Shown here: one piece after another, positions 1 to 5,728 of the stretch
Layout: the number at the start of each line of letters is the position of its first letter
Position numbering within the stretch: position 1 is the first letter of the stretch
From: an uncultured Chloroflexota bacterium
GTDB taxonomy: Bacteria > Chloroflexota > Dehalococcoidia > UBA2247 > RBG-13-53-26
NCBI GenBank assembly: GCA_937860285.1
Contig: CALMBS010000370.1
Location: forward strand, 1-6,832
DNA length: 6,832 nt
Reading direction: 5' to 3'
Translations under genes and position numbers: made by a program
Notes under the pieces: generated by a model
Database searches by the model: none
What the model was told of the DNA's origin: nothing
The model's input: only the letters and a program-made list of their open reading frames with translations

Positions 1-705
1 CGGCTGCCCGTAGTTGATGACCGTGCTGTCGGCCAGCTTCCTGTTGGGTATGATAGTGATGCTCCCGCCCGGCCCCCTGACAGTGGCGTTGCGCCAGCTC
101 ATGGCCGCGACGTACCCCTCCTCGCCGGTCTCCCTGAGCTTGATGTAGTCGCCGGCCTTGAAGTGCCTGGCCGAGCTCACCTGTACCCCGGCCACCAGGT
201 CCGGGCCGATGTCTCTCATCACCAGTACGGCCAGCAGGGTCAGGATGCCCATGGCCAGGAGGACGGCGGTGAGGTTCGCCCCCCAGATCTCCAGGAGCGT
301 CAGTACCGTCACCACCACCACCACGATGCGCACCAGATACCAGAGGGCCCTGGTATCGCGTTCAAGGGCCCTGAGGTGTTCGCCCCACAGGCCGATGAGC
401 CTGTCGGCCATGGAGAGCAGGGCCAGGGCCAGGGACAGCGCGAAGAGGGTCCACAGCCCCTTGCTGACATAGTGCATCCAGCTTGAGGAGAGGCTGTGGG
501 TCGGTATGGCGTACACCATGATGGCCAGCCAGGCCCCTATGGCCACCGCCCAGATGATCGAGGGGAACCCCGTTGTATCTCGGAGGATTTCGAACCCCTT
601 CCAGCCGGTCTCCCGGGACCACTTCCGCAGCCATCGGCGGGCCACTTCCCGCAGCGAAAGGCAGGCGATGAGGCCCGACAGCCCCGCCGCCACGGCCAGC
701 AGCAT
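1..705 (-). CDS. MscS-family mechanosensitive ion channel, partial (C-terminus beyond left edge)
   Basis: Small-conductance mechanosensitive channel family, an inner-membrane pore that releases solutes when turgor rises. About 235 residues are visible from the first canonical ATG. Hydrophobic segments lie near residues 1-15, 47-67, 82-104, 121-140 and 146-163. The last is the pore helix, followed by LVAGVQV, the beta-domain entry HFKAGDYIKL (about 184-193) and the family signature IIPNRKLADSTVINYGQP (about 218-235). The cytoplasmic vestibule is cut off. The frame stays open upstream to about 801, but it contains no ATG, GTG or TTG before codon 705. A strong purine-rich stretch (739-752) sits 6 nt before ATC at 732, which would give an N-terminus IDWLRANEEMLL, so the true start may be 732 (ATC) or 723 (CTG). 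The gene abuts or overlaps the antiporter stop (720-722), so translational coupling in one operon is likely. The family assignment is firm; the start is not. Confidence 0.88.
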   Translation of the reverse strand, partial: MLLAVAAGLSGLIACLSLREVARRWLRKWSRETGWKGFEILRDTTGFPSIIWAVAIGAWLAIMVYAIPTHSLSSSWMHYVSKGLWTLFALSLALALLSMADRLIGLWGEHLRALERDTRALWYLVRIVVVVVTVLTLLEIWGANLTAVLLAMGILTLLAVLVMRDIGPDLVAGVQVSSARHFKAGDYIKLRETGEEGYVAAMSWRNATVRGPGGSITIIPNRKLADSTVINYGQP

Positions 706-719
706 CTCCTCGTTGGCCC

Positions 720-2351
720 TCAGCCAGTCGATGGCGCACCCCTTCTCCCCTCTCCTATTACGGAGGCAATGATATCGCTGCTCGTCAAGGAACCCACCAG
801 CTCACCGGTCGACCGTTCCACCACCGGGACCACCGTCACATTGACGTCGGCCATGCGCCGGGTCACGTCATCCAGCAGCTCGTCAGGCCAGGTTACGGCC
901 GGCTCGAACTCCAGCAGATCGTGCAGGACAACGGTGCCCCACCGGTCTTTGTCGATGTGACGGATGTCCTTGAGGTACAGCACCCCGGCCAGCTTGCCCG
1001 GCTCCTCCATGACCACGTAGTCCGACTGGTCGGGGACCGCCCAGAGGTCTATGAAGCTCTGTATGGTGATGATGGAGAGCGGGAACTGCCGGCCTTTCTC
1101 CATTATATCCTGCACGGTCTTGTTGTCCAGGGCATACCGGGCAAAGGACGGCACCACCAGCCTGGGCACCCTGGGCTTCCCATCGCCCCGGGCGAGTCCG
1201 GCCCGTCCGACAGCGTAGCCCATTACCGGCGGCACCATGAGAAGATAGCCGATCATGACCAGGACCAGCAGCGAGAAGAGCTCAGGGGAAATGGCCTCCA
1301 TGTTCAGCATGACCACCAGCAGGGCGATCTCCACCACCCCTTTCCCCATAATGCCGGAGGCAATGGCCAGGGGTCTGTCCAGGCGCGCCACCATCACGCC
1401 TGCCAGGGCGCCGGCGAACTTGCCCGCGACGGCCACGGCCACGACGGCCGCTATGGACCAGGCGGGCAGCCGGGTGAACGACAGGTCCAGGTGCATCCCG
1501 GCGGAGGCGAAGAACAGCGGGATGAAGAGACCGTGGGCCAGGCCCCGGACGCCGGGCAGGATCTCGGTCCGCAGGCGGTGCGGCAACCCGGACAGGGACA
1601 CCCCCAGCAGGAGAGCGCCCAGCGAGCCGTGTATGCCGATCCTGTCGACCAGGCCCACCGTCAGCAGCAGCCCGCCGGTGATCAGTCCCATGGCCAGCTG
1701 CGGCGCATCAATAACGCGGCGCAGCCAGGCGACCAGCCTCGGGAAGACCTTGCTGGCCAGCAGCCAGGAGACCACGGAGAAGGCCAGGACCTCGCCCAGC
1801 AGGACCGGGACGGTCCACGGGGTGAAAGGCTCCTCGCCCGCGATGTCGCGGATGGAAAAAGAGACCACCAGCAGGCCTATGATCTCCAGGATGACCACGG
1901 TGGTGAAGACCTCCAGGCCGATCCGCTCCCGTAGGCGCCCCAGGTCGCTCAGCACCTTGGCCACCACCCCCAGGCTGGAGAGCGCCAGGATGCCTGCCAC
2001 AGCAATGGCGTTTCCCACCGGCAGGTCCAGCACCGTCAACATGACTGCCATGGCGAAACCAAAGGGCACCAGGAAGGCCAGTGCCCCGGCCAGGAAGAAC
2101 CGCCCCTTCAGGGTGGCCGCCAGCCCCGAGACATCCATCTCCTCCGCCCCTACGAGGAAGAACAGAAAGACCACCCCGATGCCAAAGAACAGCTCCAGGT
2201 CCCGGGTGGCCTCCACGGCGCCCAGCACCGGCCCCAGGACAATGCCCGCGGCCACGTAGGCCACCAGGGCGCTCTGTCGCAGCCGGGTGGCCACCCCTTC
2301 CAGGAGCTTGGCGATTATCAGCAGAAGGCCAAGTGATATGAGCAGGTCCAT
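720..2351 (-). CDS. CPA2/Kef-type cation:proton antiporter with C-terminal CBS domain pair
   Basis: A 543-residue membrane protein of the monovalent cation:proton antiporter-2 (Na_H_Exchanger) family, expected to swap H+ for Na+ or K+ across the cytoplasmic membrane. Residues 1 to about 385 form roughly 12-13 hydrophobic helices. Family landmarks are YVAAGIVLGP (32-41), FFLVGAEEMD (64-73), ILALSSLGVVAKVL (121-134), AGKFAGALAG (309-318, with a membrane lysine) and MGKGVVEIALL (335-345). The acidic ion-binding position, Asp in KefC (QD) and in NapA-like proteins (DD), aligns with Glu156 in VVILEIIG. Residues 412-535 resemble two CBS motifs (TVQDIMEKGRQFPLSIITIQ, then HDLLEFEPAVTW to GELVGSLTSSDIIASVI). 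They replace the TrkA/RCK domain common in Kef proteins and suggest gating by an adenine nucleotide or ionic strength. The ATG at 2351 fits the family N-terminus but lacks a convincing ribosome site. The gene follows usp by about 125 bp. Ion specificity is unknown. Confidence 0.9.
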   Translation of the reverse strand: MDLLISLGLLLIIAKLLEGVATRLRQSALVAYVAAGIVLGPVLGAVEATRDLELFFGIGVVFLFFLVGAEEMDVSGLAATLKGRFFLAGALAFLVPFGFAMAVMLTVLDLPVGNAIAVAGILALSSLGVVAKVLSDLGRLRERIGLEVFTTVVILEIIGLLVVSFSIRDIAGEEPFTPWTVPVLLGEVLAFSVVSWLLASKVFPRLVAWLRRVIDAPQLAMGLITGGLLLTVGLVDRIGIHGSLGALLLGVSLSGLPHRLRTEILPGVRGLAHGLFIPLFFASAGMHLDLSFTRLPAWSIAAVVAVAVAGKFAGALAGVMVARLDRPLAIASGIMGKGVVEIALLVVMLNMEAISPELFSLLVLVMIGYLLMVPPVMGYAVGRAGLARGDGKPRVPRLVVPSFARYALDNKTVQDIMEKGRQFPLSIITIQSFIDLWAVPDQSDYVVMEEPGKLAGVLYLKDIRHIDKDRWGTVVLHDLLEFEPAVTWPDELLDDVTRRMADVNVTVVPVVERSTGELVGSLTSSDIIASVIGEGRRGAPSTG

Positions 2352-2476
2352 AAGTCTGCACCGGGGTCCGTGGCAGTGGCCGGCAACGGTCTGACGGCAG
2401 GCCCGGCCAGCCCCGATTCGGGCCGCACACGGACAAGACAGTCAATGGGTCTGGATGGTCGGATTGGAAGTGCGGA

Positions 2477-2950
2477 TCAGGTGCCGCGGACCTTCTCCCG
2501 CGGCCCGACCAGCAGGACAGGCACCGTGCTGGCCCGGACCACCTTGTCGGCCACACTGCCCAGGGCCCAGCGGCCCAGCCCGGAGCGCCCGTGGGAGGCC
2601 ATGACGATGATCTCGCAGGGGCTGTGTTCCGCGTGGTAGATGATGGCCTGGGCGGGGTCTCCGATGACCAGCTTGGAGTACGTGGTCAGCCCCCGCTCGG
2701 AGAGCTTCTGGGCCATCTTCGTGACATATGCCCCGGCGTCTCGCTCCTTCCGGCTGACGGGCTCACTGACCACCTTGTCCGGCACCTGCTGGGTCTGGTC
2801 CACCACCTTCCGGTAGCCCTGGGTGCGCTCCACCACCCTCAGCAGGGTGACATCCAGCGTTCCGCAACCCTTCGCCAGCTTCTCCGCGTGCGCAATGGCT
2901 GCCTCAGACAGCTTGGAACCGTCAAGCGGGATCAGGATGTGTTTGTACAT
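2477..2950 (-). CDS. Universal stress protein, UspA family, single domain
   Basis: A cytoplasmic nucleotide-binding stress protein of 157 residues, usual for a one-domain Usp. It opens with MYKHILIPLDGS, which holds the conserved strand-1 Asp10. It ends with the ATP-loop signature at about 118-132 (ASHGRSGLGRWALGS, the G-2x-G-9x-G-S pattern with Ala in the first Gly place), then PVLLV. This pattern matches ATP-binding members such as MJ0577 rather than the non-binding UspA type. I chose ATG 2950 because a strong Shine-Dalgarno (AGGAGGAG, 2958-2965) precedes it by 7 nt and family proteins begin just there. An in-frame upstream start at 2986 would add 12 non-homologous basic residues. It lies 76 bp downstream of tetR, with a palindromic operator in the gap, and upstream of the antiporter. 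Single Usp domains often sit beside transporters they may modulate; that role here is inference. Confidence 0.93.
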   Translation of the reverse strand: MYKHILIPLDGSKLSEAAIAHAEKLAKGCGTLDVTLLRVVERTQGYRKVVDQTQQVPDKVVSEPVSRKERDAGAYVTKMAQKLSERGLTTYSKLVIGDPAQAIIYHAEHSPCEIIVMASHGRSGLGRWALGSVADKVVRASTVPVLLVGPREKVRGT

Positions 2951-2992
2951 GGTCACTCTCCTCCTCTTGCGGACTCCGCAGTCCAAGCACCT

Positions 2993-3012
2993 AAGTAAAC
3001 ATGTGTTTACTT
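2993..3012. promoter_or_regulatory. Operator candidate O1 before usp (palindrome)
   Basis: AAGTAAACATGTGTTTACTT: two perfect 9-bp inverted arms around a TG centre, AT-rich in a GC-rich background. The size and symmetry suit a TetR-family dimer site. It lies between tetR and usp and covers the predicted start point of the usp promoter at 3014-3043. Sites 3766-3785 and 5727-5746 share its GTAA-N8-TTAC core. That TetR is the binder is inferred from adjacency. Confidence 0.75.
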
Positions 3013-3013
3013 T

Positions 3014-3043
3014 ATCCTACCACAGCTTAGCTGCGCCGGACAA
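3014..3043 (-). promoter_or_regulatory. Putative promoter for usp inside the tetR 3' end
   Basis: On the minus strand, TTGTCC (3038-3043) and TAGGAT (3014-3019) are separated by 18 bp. Each matches 4 of 6 consensus sigma-70 bases. The -10 abuts the palindrome 2993-3012, so the start point (near 3007) would lie inside the operator. The promoter overlaps the last tetR codons. Read-through from tetR is an alternative source of usp transcript. Confidence 0.4.
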
Positions 3044-3638
3044 TAGCCTGGCGAAGCAGCAGCCAGGCGGCCTGGTACTCCCCCTCCAGGTCGAGCTCAT
3101 GGTCCCCCAGGGCCCACCGGCTGACCAGGCCCTGCAGAGAGGCGGCGATGAGGCCGGCGGCCTTCTCCGGGTCAACGTCCTCCCGCACCTCTCCGTCATC
3201 GATGGCAGCGGTCAGGATGTCCGCGATGCGGTGCGTATAGGCCTGCAGGGCCTTCGATGCCTGCCTGTTGAGCTTCTTGTCCCCCAGGCTGATCACCTCC
3301 GCGACCACCTGGAAGGATATCCCCTTCCTCTGCCGGATGCCGCGGACATGGTTGCGCAGCGACCGATCGAGCATCTGCAGAGGCGTGCCGCCGCCGGCGC
3401 TCCCCTCCTCGATGTCCCGCACCAGGTCCTCCTCGATCCTCTCCACCATGAGGGACAGGATGTCGTGCTTGCTCTTGAAGTGCCGGTACAGGGCCCCCTC
3501 GGAGACGCCGATTTCATTGGCGATCCGGCGCACTGTGACATGCTCGCTGCCGTGCTTGACGGCCACCACTCTGGCGGCGTCGGCGATCTGCGTCCGGCGC
3601 ACCTCGGTGGGCTGGCGCCTCCGCGGTTTCCGGGACAC
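3027..3638 (-). CDS. TetR/AcrR-family transcriptional regulator
   Basis: A one-component DNA-binding repressor of about 203 residues, normal for the family. From the GTG start, the helix-turn-helix lies at roughly residues 14-63: RTQIADAARVVAVKHGSEHV, then TVRRIANEIGVSEGALYRHF and KSKHDIL, with the hallmark ALYRHFKSK at 49-57. The rest is an all-helical ligand and dimer domain ending in LLLRQAIVRRS. The extreme N-terminus is very basic (SRKPRRRQ). GTG 3638 is preferred because GAAGGAG (3644-3650) sits 5 nt before it. The in-frame ATG at 3659 (210 residues) would leave only about 11 nt of leader and has a poor ribosome site. A good promoter lies upstream (3677-3705). The gene heads the usp-antiporter-mscS cluster and is divergent from the ArsB/NhaD-type carrier. 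Three GTAA-N8-TTAC sites nearby are its probable operators. The ligand is unknown. Confidence 0.92.
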   Translation of the reverse strand: MSRKPRRRQPTEVRRTQIADAARVVAVKHGSEHVTVRRIANEIGVSEGALYRHFKSKHDILSLMVERIEEDLVRDIEEGSAGGGTPLQMLDRSLRNHVRGIRQRKGISFQVVAEVISLGDKKLNRQASKALQAYTHRIADILTAAIDDGEVREDVDPEKAAGLIAASLQGLVSRWALGDHELDLEGEYQAAWLLLRQAIVRRS

Positions 3639-3643
3639 CTTCG

Positions 3644-3650
3644 CTCCTTC
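3644..3650 (-). promoter_or_regulatory. Ribosome binding site choosing the tetR GTG start
   Basis: GAAGGAG on the minus strand lies 5 nt before GTG 3638. It is the best ribosome site near the tetR 5' end and the reason to prefer this start over ATG 3659. Confidence 0.55.
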
Positions 3651-3676
3651 TGCTCTCATGCCGTCCCCCCGGCCAT

Positions 3677-3705
3677 ATGATACAGTTGCCCAGCGTCCAT
3701 TACAA
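3677..3705 (-). promoter_or_regulatory. tetR promoter
   Basis: Minus-strand -35 TTGTAA (3700-3705) and -10 TATCAT (3677-3682) with an ideal 17-bp spacer. The predicted start near 3670 leaves a leader of about 30 nt to GTG 3638. No GTAA-N8-TTAC site overlaps this promoter, so simple autorepression by the same operator is not evident. The nearest site is about 60 bp away at 3766-3785. Confidence 0.6.
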
Positions 3706-3707
3706 GA

Positions 3708-3733
3708 CTCTGCCGGCAGCCTCTGCCGGCAGC
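3708..3733. repeat. Tandem 13-bp repeat, each unit palindromic
   Basis: CTCTGCCGGCAGC occurs twice in perfect tandem (3708-3720 and 3721-3733). Each unit holds the 10-bp palindrome CTGCCGGCAG (3710-3719, 3723-3732). The two can also pair as a 10-bp stem with a CCT loop. It lies between two divergent promoters, upstream of both -35 elements, so it is probably not in either transcript. There is no T-tract to suggest a terminator. It may be a second regulator's site, a spacer, or a dispersed genomic repeat. Confidence 0.7.
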
Positions 3734-3751
3734 CGCAGCGTCATCCGCTCG

Positions 3752-3780
3752 TTGACCGGCCAGACTGGTAAGTGTATGAT
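3752..3780 (+). promoter_or_regulatory. Promoter of the ArsB/NhaD-type transporter
   Basis: -35 TTGACC (3752-3757) and -10 TATGAT (3775-3780) with a 17-bp spacer, a strong sigma-70-like match. The predicted start is near 3787, leaving a leader of about 170 nt before ATG 3957. The -10 lies wholly within operator candidate 3766-3785. Confidence 0.65.
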
Positions 3781-3785
3781 TACTT
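3766..3785. promoter_or_regulatory. Operator candidate O2 over the transporter -10
   Basis: On the minus strand it reads AAGTAATCATACACTTACCA: one arm matches the O1 hexamer AAGTAA and the other keeps TTAC at the same 8-bp spacing. The outer and inner bases of the dyad are imperfect. It covers the whole -10 (3775-3780), the position expected for a repressor that blocks RNA polymerase. Confidence 0.55.
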
Positions 3786-3786
3786 G

Positions 3787-3956
3787 CATGTCACCGCAGC
3801 CAACCGCCGCAGAGCGTCCCTGGCGCCAGCCAGGCATGCCTTCGACAGGCGTAAGGGAAGGGCGCAGCTGATGGGGTCGGGGAGGCTCGGCCCGGCCAGG
3901 CGACACGATGTCTGAGGCAGTAGAATGCATTTCGTCACGGGGATCACCGTACGCCG
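3787..3956 (+). other. Long 5' leader of the transporter gene
   Basis: About 170 nt between the predicted start point and ATG 3957. It contains short palindromes (CTGGCGCCAG at 3820-3829, GGCATGCC at 3833-3840) and a small open frame of 27 codons starting at ATG 3788, one base after the predicted start point. I recognise no known riboswitch. There is no good ribosome site directly before ATG 3957; the nearest purine run is GGGG at 3939-3942. The leader may be regulatory, or the start-point estimate may be wrong. Confidence 0.35.
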
Positions 3957-5375
3957 ATGAGCCTGGCCCAGATACTGGCCATCCTGGTCTTCGCCGCCAT
4001 GTTCCTGGCCATCATGCAGGGCAAGGTCCACCGCTACGTCCCGGCGCTGGCGGGGGCTGCCCTGACAGCCGTACTCATCCTCACCCTGGTCGATGACGGG
4101 GCCGGCAGCCTGTGGCATGTGCTGCGCCTCTACGACCTGACCGACCTTCACTGGTGGTACGGCCGGCACGCTTCAGAAGCCGCGGCCGTGACCGCCAGCA
4201 GCGGCCCCGAGGTGGGCGGCGTCAACTGGCAGACCATGATCTTCATCGGCGGCATGATGGTCATGGTGGAGGGCATGGGCGCCGCCGGCTTCTTCCGCTG
4301 GCTGTGCCTGCTGGTAGCCAGGCTGGTGAGGTACCGCCTGGTCCCCATCCTGATCACCTTCATGCTGCTGTCCGGCTTTCTGTCCATGTTCATCGACAGC
4401 ATCACGGTGATGCTGTTCCTGGCCACCGTCACCGTTGAGCTGGCCCGCCTGCTGAAGTTCGACCCGGTGCCGGTCATTATGGCCGAGATATTCGCCGCCA
4501 ACACGGGCGGCAGCGCCACCATGTCCGGCGACCCCCCCAACATCATCATCGGCACCCATTTCAACTACAGCTTCGCCGACTTCGCCTTCAACACCGGCCC
4601 CATAGCCTGGATCAGCATGATCGCCGTGGTGGCTTTCTTCTACCTCTTCTTCCGCAAGGCGCTGCGGGAGCAGGCCGCCAGCCACCCGCCCGGGTCCCCC
4701 GACCAGTATCCCCAGCCGCGGGAGGCGATACGCAACCGCCGCCTCTTCATGCTCAGCACGGCCATCTTCATCCTGGTGGTGGCGCTCCTGGTCACCCACG
4801 CCCAGACCGGGCTGTCGGTGGGACTCATCGGCTGCATCGCGGCCGCGCTCACCATCGCCGCCGGGCTGGTGTGCCGGACTGAAGCCTCTCATGCCGAGAT
4901 CCGGCACATAATGGGGGGCGTCGACTGGCGGACGCTGCTCTTCTTCTTTGGCCTCTTCGTCTGCGTGGGCGGGCTGGAGGCCACCGGGGTCCTCGAGGAG
5001 CTGGCGGAGCGCATCGGTGACGCCTCGGGGTCCAGCCTCATCGTGGCCATGACCTTCATCCTGTGGATCTCCGCCTTCGCCTCCGCCATCGTGGACAACA
5101 TCCCCTTCGCCGCCACGATGCGGTCCGTGATCGGCACCCTGGCCCTCTCCATGGGTCCCGAGGCCCAGCAGCCCCTGGCCTGGTCACTGGCCCTGGGCAC
5201 CGACATAGGGGGCAACGCCACCCCCATCGGGGCCTCCGCCAACGTGGTGGGGACGGCCATCGCCGAGAAGGAAGGCTACCGGATCAGCTGGGGCCGGTAC
5301 TGCAGGTACGCCGTTCCGGCCACGCTGGTGGTGGTCGGCCTCTGCAACCTCTACCTGGTGCTGAGATATGGCTGA
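3957..5375 (+). CDS. ArsB/NhaD-type (SLC13-like) ion transporter
   Basis: A 472-residue polytopic membrane protein of the ion transporter superfamily that includes ArsB, NhaD, the P protein and CitM. It probably moves Na+ (with H+) or an anion across the cytoplasmic membrane. It has two inverted repeats. The first has IDSITVM (146-152) and the discontinuous-helix signature SGDPPNIIIG (190-199). The second has VDNIPFAATM (379-388) and GNATPIGASANVVG (419-432). About 10-12 hydrophobic helices are visible, with a hydrophilic linker at 233-262. Residues 45-90 form an extra loop between early helices, rich in Trp, His and Asp (DLHWWYGRH). ATG 3957 is the only start that keeps helix 1, though its ribosome site is poor. 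It is divergent from tetR and has a strong promoter overlapped by a probable TetR operator. There are no arsR or arsC neighbours, so arsenite export is not supported. The substrate is unassigned. Confidence 0.9.
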   Translation: MSLAQILAILVFAAMFLAIMQGKVHRYVPALAGAALTAVLILTLVDDGAGSLWHVLRLYDLTDLHWWYGRHASEAAAVTASSGPEVGGVNWQTMIFIGGMMVMVEGMGAAGFFRWLCLLVARLVRYRLVPILITFMLLSGFLSMFIDSITVMLFLATVTVELARLLKFDPVPVIMAEIFAANTGGSATMSGDPPNIIIGTHFNYSFADFAFNTGPIAWISMIAVVAFFYLFFRKALREQAASHPPGSPDQYPQPREAIRNRRLFMLSTAIFILVVALLVTHAQTGLSVGLIGCIAAALTIAAGLVCRTEASHAEIRHIMGGVDWRTLLFFFGLFVCVGGLEATGVLEELAERIGDASGSSLIVAMTFILWISAFASAIVDNIPFAATMRSVIGTLALSMGPEAQQPLAWSLALGTDIGGNATPIGASANVVGTAIAEKEGYRISWGRYCRYAVPATLVVVGLCNLYLVLRYG

Positions 5376-5396
5376 CCGGGTCTACGGCTCCCGGAC
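5374..5396. terminator. Weak inverted repeat between convergent genes
   Basis: GACCGGG and CCCGGAC pair with one mismatch around a 9-nt loop, spanning the stop codons of the convergent transporter and small gene, which are only 6 bp apart. No T-tract follows on either strand, so factor-independent termination is doubtful. Confidence 0.25.
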
Positions 5397-5633
5397 ATGT
5401 ATAGTGATCATCTCCGGGTTGACGCTCTCCACGCGGATATGCACGCCGCCCACGGAGATCTCACGGGAGGCCACCGAGTAGAAGAGGTTATAGGCATACT
5501 GGGCGCCGACATCGCGCTTGTGCACCAGTGAGAACGTGCCGGGTCCGGGCATGCCGGCGTACGTGATGCGCCCCTGAAGAAGACCGGACACCCGGCAGTC
5601 ATCGCCCACGTAGAGTGAATAGACGTTCCCCAA
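5382..5633 (-). CDS. Hypothetical small protein, 83 residues, beta-rich
   Basis: I do not recognise the family. The product has no signal peptide or membrane helix. It alternates hydrophobic and polar residues (NVYSLYVGDDCRVSGLLQG, GTFSLVHKRD, EISVGGVHIRVESV, MITIHV), suggesting a small all-beta fold, with a Gly/Pro turn AGMPGPGTF. TTG 5633 is chosen because AGGAGGTGA (5635-5643), a 9-base match to the 16S rRNA tail, lies just before it. An in-frame ATG at 5657 would give 91 residues but lacks a good ribosome site. A 15-codon frame (ATG 5682, TGA 5635-5637) ends one base before the TTG and could couple translation. The gene converges on the transporter with a 6-bp gap. Coding is supported by intact length, a strong ribosome site and plausible amino-acid composition. 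Confidence 0.65.
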   Translation of the reverse strand: MGNVYSLYVGDDCRVSGLLQGRITYAGMPGPGTFSLVHKRDVGAQYAYNLFYSVASREISVGGVHIRVESVNPEMITIHVREP

Positions 5634-5634
5634 G

Positions 5635-5643
5635 TCACCTCCT
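5635..5643 (-). promoter_or_regulatory. Strong ribosome binding site before TTG 5633
   Basis: AGGAGGTGA on the minus strand is a full 9-base anti-Shine-Dalgarno match. Four bases lie between AGGAGG and the TTG, slightly short but usable. It favours TTG 5633 over ATG 5657 as the start of the small gene. Confidence 0.5.
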
Positions 5644-5700
5644 GCAAGTTGGGTCATGCCCCGCCCGGGCGGACAGGTGCATCTCCTCCCGGCTGTCGGA

Positions 5701-5728
5701 TTGACGTATCCGCCGCCTAGCCTATAAT
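5701..5728 (+). promoter_or_regulatory. Promoter of the small tail-anchored protein gene
   Basis: -35 TTGACG (5701-5706), a 16-bp spacer and a perfect -10 TATAAT (5723-5728), the best promoter in the window. The start near 5735 gives a leader of about 86 nt, containing a GC palindrome at 5761-5772, before ATG 5821. Confidence 0.7.

Noticed and set aside
362..739. 125-codon minus-strand frame starting at GTG 739
   Set aside because: Out of frame with the mscS coding sequence, which has clear family motifs. The GTG sits near the purine-rich site, but the product is non-protein-like.
921..1934. 337-codon plus-strand open frame rich in Gln, Gly, His and Asp
   Set aside because: Lies antisense to the well-supported antiporter; its composition (QGHGEDQ-rich) is typical of a shadow frame in GC-rich coding DNA.
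1255..2259. 334-codon plus-strand open frame rich in Ser, Arg, Thr and Pro
   Set aside because: Also antisense to the antiporter, with no domain-like pattern and no ribosome site of note.
2410..2445. Possible promoter (TTGACT at 2440-2445) and GC dyad (CCCGATTCGGG) before the antiporter
   Set aside because: No convincing -10 lies at 16-18 bp (best is CCGAAT) and the dyad has almost no loop; the antiporter is more likely transcribed from upstream.
1708..2556. 282-codon minus-strand frame across the usp-antiporter gap
   Set aside because: Overlaps both genes in another frame; Gly/Arg/Pro-rich composition of a shadow.
4173..4907. 244-codon minus-strand frame opposite the carrier gene
   Set aside because: His/Asp/Gly-rich shadow of the transporter.
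3957..5375. Calling the carrier an arsenite pump (arsB)
   Set aside because: The superfamily motifs are shared by Na+/H+ antiporters and carboxylate carriers, and no arsR, arsC or arsA is nearby.
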